From NCBI GenBank assembly GCA_040753795.1, contig JBFMDX010000007.1, positions 62,001-126,000 of the forward strand: a stretch of DNA of 64,000 nucleotides, given 5' to 3'. The position numbers were made by a program, and so were the translations under genes. This document shows, piece after piece, positions 1 through 7,869 of this stretch (positions within the stretch are counted from its first letter, which is position 1; each line of letters starts with the position of its first letter). The DNA comes from Thermodesulfobacteriota bacterium. GTDB lineage: Bacteria; Desulfobacterota; Desulfobacteria; Desulfobacterales; Desulfosudaceae. The notes beneath the pieces are model-generated. The model worked only from the letters and a program-made list of their open reading frames with translations, was not told the origin of the DNA and ran no database searches.

Positions 1-839
1 AAGGCTTCCCGCTGGCGGGCGTACTTGACCGACTCCTCCAGGGCCAGCTGGGCGGTCATGTTGGCCATGATGGACAACTGCAGCCGTTCCATCTGGAAGT
101 TTCCCATGATGATGTAAAAGCCCTCGTTCTCCTTGCCGATCAGATTTTCAGCCGGGACCCGGCAGTTGTCGAAAAAAATTTCACCGGTATCCGACGCCAG
201 CCAGCCCATTTTTTCCAGCTTCCGGCCGGTGGAATAGCCCGGGGTATTGGATTCGATCAGCAGGAAGCTGATGCCGTGAGCGCCTTCCCCGCCGGTACGC
301 ACGGCGCAGGTGAGCTGATCGGCCCGGATACCGCTGGTAATGAAGGTTTTGCTGCCATTGACGACATAATAATCGCCGTCGCGCACGGCCGTGGTTTTCA
401 GGCTGGCCACGTCCGACCCGCCGCCGGGTTCGGTGATGCCCAGGGCAGCGATGCGTTCCCCGGCGATGACCGGCCGGACAAACCGGTCGATCTGTTCCGG
501 TGTGCCGTGCATGGCGATGGGCGGCAACCCGATTCCGTGGGAGCCGAGGCTGGCCACCACGCCGGCGGCACCGCAGCGCATCATCTCTTCATTAAACACC
601 ACCGTGGTGAAAACATCGCCGCCGCTGCCACCCATGGATTCGGGAAAGCCGATGCCCAGATAGCCGAGGTCGCCCATTTTTTTATACAGCTCCCGGGGGA
701 ACTCACCGGCGGCCTCCCACTCGTTGACAAACGGGGTGATCTCTTTTTTAACAAATTCCCGCAGGGCCTTGCGGAGCATCTCGTGTTCCTTATTGAAATA
801 CTGCTGATAGGTGTGAAACGCCGCTTGTTCGGTCTTCAT
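1..839 (-). CDS. Acyl-CoA dehydrogenase, N-terminal part (gene runs off the left edge)
   Basis: Read on the minus strand from ATG at 839-837, the open frame continues to the window edge, giving about 279 residues without the C-terminus. The protein opens with MKTEQAAFHTYQQYFNKEHE. It then shows the helical N-terminal domain and the flavin/substrate middle domain typical of acyl-CoA dehydrogenases (LGITEPGGGSDVA, then FITSGIRADQ and GISFLLIE). Family knowledge: these flavoproteins oxidise acyl-CoA to 2,3-enoyl-CoA in beta-oxidation and pass electrons to ETF. The catalytic Glu and the C-terminal helical domain lie outside the window, so chain-length preference cannot be judged. The gene is divergent from rubredoxin across a 249-bp AT-rich spacer. 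The family call is firm; the exact substrate is unknown. Confidence 0.93.
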   Translation of the reverse strand, partial: MKTEQAAFHTYQQYFNKEHEMLRKALREFVKKEITPFVNEWEAAGEFPRELYKKMGDLGYLGIGFPESMGGSGGDVFTTVVFNEEMMRCGAAGVVASLGSHGIGLPPIAMHGTPEQIDRFVRPVIAGERIAALGITEPGGGSDVASLKTTAVRDGDYYVVNGSKTFITSGIRADQLTCAVRTGGEGAHGISFLLIESNTPGYSTGRKLEKMGWLASDTGEIFFDNCRVPAENLIGKENEGFYIIMGNFQMERLQLSIMANMTAQLALEESVKYARQREA

Positions 840-1029
840 GATTTTCCCCCTTACCCTTAAATTAAATCCCCGGCCGCCGCTGATCGGACAACCTCAGGAA
901 TGTGCTGCATTGATTTTAAAAGATATAACAAGAGGCACTTGCCGGAGCAACAGTTTTTAAAAATGCTCATCGGATTCAACGCCGTTCGCCTGGCCCTCGG
1001 ATCCTTTATCAAAAAAGCCCTTGCCTTGT

Positions 1030-1057
1030 TTGACATCCTTTTGATAGTTTTTATTAT
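1030..1057 (+). promoter_or_regulatory. Sigma-70-type promoter of the rubredoxin gene
   Basis: TTGACA at 1030-1035 is a perfect -35 box. A 16-bp spacer leads to TATTAT at 1052-1057, one mismatch from TATAAT. Transcription would begin near 1064, some 25 bp before the rubredoxin ATG. The gene then has a strong ribosome site, TAGGAGG, at about 1078-1084. Confidence 0.65.
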
Positions 1058-1071
1058 TTGATAAATAATAA
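1051..1071. promoter_or_regulatory. Perfect 9-bp inverted repeat over the -10 region (operator candidate)
   Basis: Arms TTATTATTT (1051-1059) and AAATAATAA (1063-1071) are exact inverted repeats separated by GAT. The site covers the -10 box and the predicted start of transcription of the rubredoxin gene, where a bound repressor would block transcription. An AT-only dyad of this length resembles Fur/PerR-type sites in general shape. Its identity with any named box is not established here. Confidence 0.5.
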
Positions 1072-1088
1072 CTGTTTTAGGAGGCGCC

Positions 1089-1268
1089 ATGAGCCAGCAG
1101 CCGGATATGTATCGATGCCAGACAACAAGTTGCGGGTATATCTATAATTCCGACCGGGGGGATAAAAAAGGGAAAATCCCCAAGGGGACCCGTTTCGCCG
1201 ATCTTCCCGAAGACTGGAAGTGCCCGGTCTGCGGGGCCAGTAAGAAATCCTTTGAACCCATGATGTGA
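1089..1268 (+). CDS. Rubredoxin, type II (CX4C)
   Basis: A 59-residue protein beginning MSQQPDMYRCQTTSCGYIYN and carrying the CPVCG motif near its end. Cys10, Cys15, Cys47 and Cys50 would hold a single Fe(SCys)4 centre. The first pair is spaced CX4C instead of the usual CX2C, a variant I recall being described for a second rubredoxin of Desulfovibrio desulfuricans. Family role: cytoplasmic one-electron carrier, often feeding rubrerythrin or oxygen-reducing flavoproteins. The neighbouring rubrerythrin-like gene 121 bp downstream fits an oxidative stress role. The start is fixed by a good ribosome site. The gene is too short to be called by simple length filters. Confidence 0.93.
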   Translation: MSQQPDMYRCQTTSCGYIYNSDRGDKKGKIPKGTRFADLPEDWKCPVCGASKKSFEPMM

Positions 1269-1389
1269 TGCCCGAACGGGTGCGGCGATTCAATACAATC
1301 CCCGCAAAAGATAAAAACGCTCTGAAACCGGCAGCGGATACGGAACAAAAATAAACAGATAAAGAAACTGCACAGGAAAGGAAAGAACA

Positions 1390-1863
1390 ATGGCTTTTGA
1401 TTTTAATATCGATGAAATTCTGACGATGGCCGAGGAAATCGAGCGCAACGGCGCCGCCTTTTACCGGAACGCGGCCAGAAACGCTCCTGATCAGATGACC
1501 CGCGATACGCTGGAAGAGCTGGCCCGGATGGAAGATCAGCATGAGAAAACCTTCGCCGGCCTGCGCGCCGATCTGACGGCCGACGAAAAAAAACCCGGGG
1601 CCTTTGACCCGGAAGACGAAACCGCTTTATATCTTAAGGCCCTTGCGGACAGACGGGTGTTTCACCAGAAAACCATTGACATGACCTCCCTGGAAGAGGT
1701 GCTGAAAGCGGCCATGGCCGCCGAAAAGGACTCCATCGCCTTTTACGCGGGCATGTGCGAACTGGTCCGCGGAGACCTTGGAAAAGGCAAGGTCCGGACT
1801 ATTATCAAGGAAGAGATGAGTCACATGGTGATCCTGGCCGGCAAGCTGAAACAGCTGGGATAG
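1390..1863 (+). CDS. Rubrerythrin-like ferritin-fold di-iron protein without rubredoxin domain
   Basis: 157 residues forming a four-helix ferritin-like domain. Probable di-iron ligands are Glu18, Glu48 with His51 (EDQH), Glu112, and Glu142 with His145 (EEMSH), matching the two ExxH half-sites of rubrerythrins. The C-terminal rubredoxin domain of classical rubrerythrin is absent. The separate rubredoxin encoded just upstream could supply electrons, which is an inference from order and strand. Likely role: reduction of hydrogen peroxide or a related oxidative stress function in the cytoplasm. The start ATG follows an AGGAAAGGAAAG ribosome site. Confidence 0.85.
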   Translation: MAFDFNIDEILTMAEEIERNGAAFYRNAARNAPDQMTRDTLEELARMEDQHEKTFAGLRADLTADEKKPGAFDPEDETALYLKALADRRVFHQKTIDMTSLEEVLKAAMAAEKDSIAFYAGMCELVRGDLGKGKVRTIIKEEMSHMVILAGKLKQLG

Positions 1864-1867
1864 GGGC

Positions 1868-1915
1868 AAGGTGCAGGTACAGGGTTTAAGGTGCAGGGTG
1901 AGGTGGATGGGGTTG
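1868..1915. repeat. Degenerate minisatellite of AGGTGCAGGGT-type units
   Basis: The spacer after the rubrerythrin-like gene repeats AAGGTGCAGGTACAGGGTTT and AAGGTGCAGGGTGAGG units. The same kind of unit, read on the other strand, fills 42161-42255. It is non-coding in appearance. Confidence 0.5.
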
Positions 1916-1947
1916 GCTCCGAGGCTTTGCCCTGACGGGGACGAATC

Positions 1948-3294
1948 ATGAAAAACGAAACGCGGGGGAACCGCCTGTTCGGTTTGGCGGTGGCGTTGCT
2001 GTTGACGCTGCTTTTTTCAGGGCATCTTCAGGCGGCGGACCTGATTGAGCCCTCCCGCTTTATCTCCCCTGAAACCTGCGCCGGCTGTCACAGCGATATT
2101 TACAGCCAGTGGGAAAACTCGACCCACAGCCTGGCGCATACTGACCCGATTTACAATGCCGTGGCCGCCTTTTTCTTAAAAGGCCTGACCGAGGCCGGAG
2201 AAATCGAGGAGGCCGAGTCCTGCGTCAAGTGCCATACGCCGGTGGGCGCCGCCGGCGGCAATCCCGGCAAGACATCCGATGATCTGGCGGCGGTGCCGGA
2301 AATCGCCACCTTCGGCGTTCAGTGCGACTTCTGCCATTCCGCCACCGGCACGACCCGCATGTACAACAACGGGATCATTCTTTCTCCCGGAAACGGCGAA
2401 GCGGAGCCCGGCCTAAAGCGGGGACCGCGGAAGGATGCCGAGCCGGAATTCCATGAAGCGGCTTATTCCGAATTTCACGTTAATCCCGGCATCTGCGGCA
2501 CCTGTCATAACGTCCGGCACGTAGCCTTTCACACCGATCTGGAAACCACCTATGATGAATGGGCGGCCAGCCCATACAATGACCGGGATCCGGCCAAACG
2601 GGTCACCTGCCAGGGCTGCCACATGTACCAGCGTCCCGGCGTGCCGGCTACCGGCAGCACGCCCCGGCCGGATAATCCCGGCCAGGCTTCCGACATCGGT
2701 CCGGAACGTCCCCATGTGTTTACCCACAACTTTGTCGGGGCCAATAATTTTCTGCCGGGCCTGTCCGGCGGCCAGGACAAGATAAGCCTGGCCGAAGAAC
2801 GCCTTAAAAACGCCGCCACGCTGGCCATCGACGACAAAAAAATCGGCGACGGCCTGATCACGGTGACCATTACCAACACCGGCGCCGGCCATAAGCTGCC
2901 CACCGGCTTGAGCAACGTGCGCCAGGTGTGGCTGGATGTTGCCGTCACGGATAACAGCAGCGGCCGGGTGGTCTACGCCATCGGACAGCCGGACGCCAAC
3001 GGCTACCTGGCCGATTCCGTTCCGCTCTACCGGACCGTTTTCGGCGACGGAAGCGGCCGGCCGGTGGACAACCTGGCCAAAGCCCGGGAAATTCTATCAG
3101 ACAACCGCATTGCCCCGAAACAATCGGCCTCGCAGACGTTCCGACTTCCACCCGAAACACCGCGTTCGGGGCTGCTCGTCAAGGTCAAGCTCTGCTATCG
3201 GATCTGCGCCCAGCAACTGGTCGACCAGGTCACCGGTAAAGGTGCTTTCGCACTGCCGGTCACCATCATGGCGGAAGCGGAAAAAAGCCTGTAG
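1948..3294 (+). CDS. Pentahaem c-type cytochrome, exported
   Basis: 448 residues. A Sec signal peptide covers roughly residues 1-30 (hydrophobic LFGLAVALLLTLLF, AXA-like cleavage at LQAA). Five CXXCH haem c motifs follow in the N-terminal half: CAGCH (Cys44-His48), CVKCH, CDFCH, CGTCH and CQGCH. The C-terminal half has no haem motif and looks like a beta-rich domain with the TGAGHKLPTG stretch found in multihaem cytochromes of the cytochrome c554 kind. The protein would sit in the periplasm and transfer electrons; the partner and substrate cannot be told. It lies downstream of the rubredoxin/rubrerythrin pair on the same strand, but a repeat-filled spacer suggests a separate unit. Confidence 0.88.
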   Translation: MKNETRGNRLFGLAVALLLTLLFSGHLQAADLIEPSRFISPETCAGCHSDIYSQWENSTHSLAHTDPIYNAVAAFFLKGLTEAGEIEEAESCVKCHTPVGAAGGNPGKTSDDLAAVPEIATFGVQCDFCHSATGTTRMYNNGIILSPGNGEAEPGLKRGPRKDAEPEFHEAAYSEFHVNPGICGTCHNVRHVAFHTDLETTYDEWAASPYNDRDPAKRVTCQGCHMYQRPGVPATGSTPRPDNPGQASDIGPERPHVFTHNFVGANNFLPGLSGGQDKISLAEERLKNAATLAIDDKKIGDGLITVTITNTGAGHKLPTGLSNVRQVWLDVAVTDNSSGRVVYAIGQPDANGYLADSVPLYRTVFGDGSGRPVDNLAKAREILSDNRIAPKQSASQTFRLPPETPRSGLLVKVKLCYRICAQQLVDQVTGKGAFALPVTIMAEAEKSL

Positions 3295-3303
3295 GAGCCG
3301 CTC

Positions 3304-4410
3304 ACGGACAACCCATCCATCGCCGCTTTTCAAAAACGCCTGACCCGCTGGTACCGCTCCAACCGGCGGGATCTTCCCTGGCGTACATCCGCCGATCCCT
3401 ATCACATCTGGGTTTCCGAAGTCATGCTGCAGCAGACCCAGGTGGCCACGGTCATTGACTACTTCAACCGTTTTATCCGCCGTTTTCCTGATATTCCTTC
3501 GCTGGCGGCAGCCGATCCGGACCGGGTACTCAAGGCCTGGGAAGGACTGGGCTATTATTCCCGGGCCCGCCACCTCCAGAAAGCAGCCAGGGAGCTGGTT
3601 GCCTCCGGCACCCCCCGGGTGCCGGATGATCCGGAGCGGTTCGCGCAGCTGCCGGGGGTGGGGGATTATATCAACGCTGCCGTCCAGAGCATCGCCTTCG
3701 GCCATGCCCTGGCGGTGGCGGACGGCAACGTCAAGCGGGTTCTGTCCCGGCTATTGATGAAGGCCGATCCTGTCAACCGGCCGGCCGCGCACAAGATCTT
3801 CCGCTGTCTGGCCGACCGACTGCTGGATTGCCGGGATCCCGGCACCTGGAACCAGGCTATGATGGAACTGGGGGCGTTAATCTGCAGGCCGCGGGCGCCC
3901 CGGTGCGATCAATGCCCGGTCAGCCGAGACTGCGGCGCTTTTCAGCAAGGACAAGTCGGAAAATTTCCGGCACGGGCCGCCGTCGGAGCGGTCCCCCGTC
4001 GGCAGATGGTGGCGGGTGTTGTCATCCGTAAGGGGAAAATGCTCATCGTCAGGCGACCGGCGGAGGGGATGCTGGGCGGGCTCTGGGAGTTTCCCGCCGG
4101 TCCGGTGAAAACCGGCCGGGACACGGAAGCCGCCTGCCGGGAAGCGCTTCTCCGGACGGTGGGGCTGACGGTGACGATTGCCGCTCACCTGGGCCGGGTG
4201 CGCCACGCCTACACCCATTTTACCCTCGACCTGGATGCCTGTCTCTGCCGCCCTCTGGCTGGACGCGTTCGCCTGAACGGGCCGGAAGCCTTTGCCTGGG
4301 TCAGGTTTGATGAACTGTCAAAATATCCGCTGCACAAGGCCGTGCATAAGCTGCTGCCGAAGGTGCGCGCCCTGCCTGTTTTTCGGTTGCCCCCGGTTTT
4401 GCCCTTCTGA
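3304..4410 (+). CDS. mutY: A/G-specific adenine DNA glycosylase MutY, probable ACG start
   Basis: Removes adenine mispaired with 8-oxoguanine. The first ATG in frame (3424) lies inside the catalytic motif EVMLQQTQV, so translation must begin upstream. The frame is open only back to the TAG at 3292. ACG at 3304, six bases after GGAG, is the best candidate. With that start, catalytic Glu39 and Asp140 and the Fe-S cysteines 194, 201, 204 and 210 (C-X6-C-X2-C-X5-C) all sit two residues from the E. coli positions I recall (Glu37, Asp138, 192/199/202/208), which supports it. Further motifs are LPWR (N-terminal), LPGVGDY (helix-hairpin-helix) and a C-terminal Nudix-like domain from about residue 230. 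The ribosome site overlaps the stop of the cytochrome gene. Confidence 0.93.
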   Translation, partial: TDNPSIAAFQKRLTRWYRSNRRDLPWRTSADPYHIWVSEVMLQQTQVATVIDYFNRFIRRFPDIPSLAAADPDRVLKAWEGLGYYSRARHLQKAARELVASGTPRVPDDPERFAQLPGVGDYINAAVQSIAFGHALAVADGNVKRVLSRLLMKADPVNRPAAHKIFRCLADRLLDCRDPGTWNQAMMELGALICRPRAPRCDQCPVSRDCGAFQQGQVGKFPARAAVGAVPRRQMVAGVVIRKGKMLIVRRPAEGMLGGLWEFPAGPVKTGRDTEAACREALLRTVGLTVTIAAHLGRVRHAYTHFTLDLDACLCRPLAGRVRLNGPEAFAWVRFDELSKYPLHKAVHKLLPKVRALPVFRLPPVLPF

Positions 4411-4448
4411 TATATTGATGACAAGTTTTACGACATGAGCATCAACCC

Positions 4449-5240
4449 TTGTCAGCCCTTGAATCCATTATAAATATGACCCTCTTTCTTTATGGCATAT
4501 TAGCGAGCACCCTGGCCGGCCTGGGCACCGGCCTGGGCGCCCTGCCGGTATTGTTTGTCCGTGAACTGTCCCGAAAAACGCTCTGCATCCTGCTGGGTGG
4601 ATCGGCCGGCGTCATGCTGGCGGCCACCTCTTTTTCCCTGATCATCCCGGGCATTGCCCACGGCGAACTGCTCTGGCCGGGCCATGGCGTGTTCGTGGTT
4701 ATGGCCGGCATTCTTTTCGGCGGCATCCTTCTGGATGTAATCGATAAAAAAATGCCCCATGAACATTTTTTCAAGGGTCCGGAAGGTCCTTCATCCCGCC
4801 TGAGAAGAATCTGGCTGTTTGTCATCGCCATCACCATCCACAACTTTCCGGAAGGCATGGCCGTGGGCGTGGGGTTTGGCGCCGGCGACACGGGTGCGGG
4901 CACCAGCCTGGCCATGGGCATCGGCCTGCAGAACATGCCCGAGGGGCTGGCCGTAGCCCTGCCGCTTCTCGGCCTGGGCTACAGCCGCCTAAAGGCCCTG
5001 GGCATTGCCACGGCTACCGGCCTGGTGGAACCGATCGGCGGCCTTCTGGGCGCCGGGGCCGTCACCCTGTTTCATCCGGTGCTGCCCCTGGCCCTGGCCT
5101 TTGCCGCCGGCGCCATGCTGTTTGTTATCAGCGACGAGATCATTCCGGAGACCCATTCCGAAGGCAAATCCCGGCCGGCCACCTACGGCGTGCTGGTCGG
5201 CTTTATCATCATGATGGCACTGGACAATCTGCTGGGATAA
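4449..5240 (+). CDS. ZIP-family divalent metal transporter
   Basis: 263 residues, hydrophobic throughout with about eight membrane segments. HNFPEGMAVGVG in the fourth and QNMPEGLAVALPL in the fifth helix are the paired metal-binding signatures of ZIP proteins (zinc/iron uptake, ZupT-like). A short loop containing HEH (residues near 100) sits between helices three and four. The start is uncertain: TTG at 4449 or ATG at 4476, which would remove nine residues before the first helix; neither has a strong ribosome site. The likely role is import of Zn, Fe or another divalent metal across the cytoplasmic membrane. Confidence 0.9.
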   Translation: MSALESIINMTLFLYGILASTLAGLGTGLGALPVLFVRELSRKTLCILLGGSAGVMLAATSFSLIIPGIAHGELLWPGHGVFVVMAGILFGGILLDVIDKKMPHEHFFKGPEGPSSRLRRIWLFVIAITIHNFPEGMAVGVGFGAGDTGAGTSLAMGIGLQNMPEGLAVALPLLGLGYSRLKALGIATATGLVEPIGGLLGAGAVTLFHPVLPLALAFAAGAMLFVISDEIIPETHSEGKSRPATYGVLVGFIIMMALDNLLG

Positions 5241-5265
5241 CTCGGGATAAGAAAGGAGACAAACC

Positions 5266-6162
5266 ATGAAAATACTGATGACCGGAAGCTCCGGGTTCGT
5301 GGGCGGCGCCCTGTGCGCCGCGCTGCTGGCGGACGGCCATGAAATTATCGGCCTCGGCTTTCATCCCCAGGAGATTGCCAGCGATCGTTTTCAATTTATC
5401 CGGACGGACACCACCCGGCCGGGGGACTGGCAGCAGGCCGGGGCGGACGCGGACGCCGTCATCAACCTGGCCGGCGCCAATATTTTCAAACGCTGGACCG
5501 ACACCTACCGGCAGGCCATTTACGACAGCCGCATCCTGACCACCCGCAACCTGGTGGCGGCCCTGCCTTCCGGAAAAAAAACCGTCTTCTGCAGCACCTC
5601 GGCCGCCGGTTACTACGGTGACCGGGGGGACACCCTGCTGGACGAGACGGCTTCGCCGGGCGACGACTTTCTGGCCCGGGTCTGCGTGGACTGGGAAAAA
5701 GAGGCGCTGGCCGCTGAAGCAAAAGGCGCCCGGGTGGCGCTGACCCGCTTCGGCGTGGTGATGGATAAAACCGGCGGCGCCCTGGCCAAGATGCTGCCCG
5801 CCTACCGGCTGGGGCTGGGAGGAAAAATGGGCTCCGGCCGCCAGTGGTTTCCCTGGATTCACCTGACCGATCTGATCGCGGCCATGCGGTTTGTTCTGAC
5901 CCATGAAACCATCCGGGGCCCGGTCAATTTCTGCGCGCCCCAGGCCGTCACCAACAAGGAATTTTCGGACGCCCTGGCCGCGGCCGTGCGCCGGCCGGCC
6001 TTCTTCACCGTCCCGTCGCTGGCCCTGCGCCTGGCCGCCGGCGAGCTGGGCAGCCTGGTGCTAAACAGCCAGCGGGTGGTCCCGAACAAACTGCTGTCGT
6101 CCGGTTTTGTCTTCCGGTATCCGGATATCCACGGCGCCCTGAAAGCGTCCCTGACCGGCTAA
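5266..6162 (+). CDS. TIGR01777 family NAD(P)-dependent epimerase-like protein
   Basis: 298 residues. The Rossmann nucleotide motif TGSSGFVGGAL is at the extreme N-terminus, followed by VINLAGANIFKRWTD and SAAGYYGDRGD, which are signatures of the TIGR01777/SDR39U1 (YfcH-like) family. The C-terminal DUF1731 segment is present (QRVVPNKLLSSGFVFRYPDI). Family members are putative short-chain-type sugar-nucleotide epimerases whose substrate is unknown. ATG at 5266 follows AAGGAG with a good spacing. It starts 25 bp after the ZIP gene, so co-transcription is likely. Confidence 0.9.
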   Translation: MKILMTGSSGFVGGALCAALLADGHEIIGLGFHPQEIASDRFQFIRTDTTRPGDWQQAGADADAVINLAGANIFKRWTDTYRQAIYDSRILTTRNLVAALPSGKKTVFCSTSAAGYYGDRGDTLLDETASPGDDFLARVCVDWEKEALAAEAKGARVALTRFGVVMDKTGGALAKMLPAYRLGLGGKMGSGRQWFPWIHLTDLIAAMRFVLTHETIRGPVNFCAPQAVTNKEFSDALAAAVRRPAFFTVPSLALRLAAGELGSLVLNSQRVVPNKLLSSGFVFRYPDIHGALKASLTG

Positions 6163-6192
6163 AGCACGATGCATCAGAGGGCTTCAGCCACC

Positions 6193-7821
6193 CTAATAAT
6201 TGATTACATACAGCCCGTCCCGCGTCAGGGTAATGAACGCCCGACGCTTCAAAGGGTCGGTCTTCATGACACGGCAATATTTACCGACATAATACCGATT
6301 CAGGCACCGGCCCGACGCCGGGTCCAGGACTTCCACGTAACCCGTTACAACACTGGCGGCCAGGAGCAGCCCGTTCACATCGTCCGTGGCCAGGGTGCGA
6401 ACGCCGAACTGGGCGGGTATCTTTCGAAGCAAGTTCAGCGAGGGAGTGGCAAACACCCATATGGTTCCCGCTTTGGCGTCAGGCGCATACAGCTCATTCC
6501 GTTTCGCCGACACAACCATCCGTTCACCGCGATGAGGGCCGGTTACGCGGTTGATTTCCCTGCAGGACTGCATATTGACGGCAGCCACCCAAAGTTGTCT
6601 TTCGGAACCAACATAGATCAGAGGGTTTTGTTGGTCCGCCACCAAGCTAACGTTTCCCGGGGCGCCCATGAAAGAACAGGCCAGCGTATGGCCATCTACT
6701 GCAAACAGATTGTCGTTTTCAAATGAGACCAGCAGGCGTCCGGAGCGTTCGTCCAGAGCCAGCTTGGTGCTCCCGGAAGACGGCCGGCTGATCTGACCTT
6801 TCCTGAGAACCTTGAGGCTGTTGGCATCCCAAACGAAAATGGTCTGATTGAATCTGTCGATATGATAGATCTCGCGGGCCTCCTGATCAAGGGCGATGTC
6901 CTCCAGTTCGGCTGAGGGAAGGGAGAACTCCCGCAACACCTCAAGGCGGTCCAGGCTCAACATAAACCCGGTACCGCCGGTCTTGCGCGTCACGATCAAG
7001 CGGCCGGCCGGATAATCCAGTTCGATATCGTACAGGTTCGGCGTGACCAGCAGCGACCGGACCTGCGGCGGCCGGGGTGTTTCCTGATTGGAGTAGACGA
7101 ACAGGGCCAGAAGGGGAAAACTGATCAGGCAGACAGCCAACCTTCCGGCCCGGATTGCGACCTTGTTTAATTCATCTTGCCGTAATGACAGCCGTGACAG
7201 TTTCACAAGCCAGGACAACAGGGGTACCGGCGCCAGAAGCTGCATCACGCCCGTCAGGGAACCCGCCATGAAAAAAACGGATGATAACAACCGTCGTCCC
7301 CCATTGCGAGGTTCTAGATCTGAAAAAGGAATCAAAAAATTCATGGCATAAAGCATCAGGCCGGCGCAGACCAGAAGCATCGGCCAAGGCGCTTCACGCC
7401 AGAGCGTCATGATCGTCAGCAGGATCAGAAAAATCGCCGGTTCAGCCAGACGGTTGCGGCCGGACGGGTTGTATTTCCGCAGGAGGGAACGGGTAATCGG
7501 AATCAGGGCGACCGCGATGGCCGCCCACAGCAGTGCTGGCCCCATGGCATTCCAGGTTTTTGCCACCATATCGATGACAAACCGCTGGCCATACAGCCCC
7601 AGCTCACCCCGGCCAATGGGCAAAGCGCCTTCACCGGCGCCTATGCCGGAATCAAAGCGCAGCCGGGTATATTCCTCCAGCTGGCGTACAACGAATCCGG
7701 GGAAAAACACCAACAGAAGAAAAAGAGACAGAAGCGGTCCAAACAGAATGACGCTGCCCGCGAGAACCGGCTTCAAACGCATAGGGATGACCATCGGCCG
7801 CCCGTAAAGAATATCAGGCAC
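6193..7821 (-). CDS. Membrane protein with C-terminal YncE-like beta-propeller, unknown function
   Basis: About 542 residues. The first 240 contain a leading hydrophobic helix (LAGSVILFGPLLSLFLLLVF) and at least five further membrane segments. The remainder is soluble and repeats short sheets such as GRLIVTRKTGGTGF, REIYHIDRFNQTIFVWDA and GRLLVSFENDNLFAVDG. These resemble blades of a YncE/YVTN-type propeller, presumably outside the cytoplasm. I do not recognise a named family. The start is doubtful: GTG at 7821 overlaps its own AGAGG, and ATGs at 7794 and 7782 are alternatives that keep the first helix. It is convergent with the TIGR01777 gene. Confidence 0.7.
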   Translation of the reverse strand: MPDILYGRPMVIPMRLKPVLAGSVILFGPLLSLFLLLVFFPGFVVRQLEEYTRLRFDSGIGAGEGALPIGRGELGLYGQRFVIDMVAKTWNAMGPALLWAAIAVALIPITRSLLRKYNPSGRNRLAEPAIFLILLTIMTLWREAPWPMLLVCAGLMLYAMNFLIPFSDLEPRNGGRRLLSSVFFMAGSLTGVMQLLAPVPLLSWLVKLSRLSLRQDELNKVAIRAGRLAVCLISFPLLALFVYSNQETPRPPQVRSLLVTPNLYDIELDYPAGRLIVTRKTGGTGFMLSLDRLEVLREFSLPSAELEDIALDQEAREIYHIDRFNQTIFVWDANSLKVLRKGQISRPSSGSTKLALDERSGRLLVSFENDNLFAVDGHTLACSFMGAPGNVSLVADQQNPLIYVGSERQLWVAAVNMQSCREINRVTGPHRGERMVVSAKRNELYAPDAKAGTIWVFATPSLNLLRKIPAQFGVRTLATDDVNGLLLAASVVTGYVEVLDPASGRCLNRYYVGKYCRVMKTDPLKRRAFITLTRDGLYVINY

Positions 7822-7869
7822 CTCTTTAAAAACTTAAAAGAACGCCCCGTTGTAATTGGTAAACGGCCA

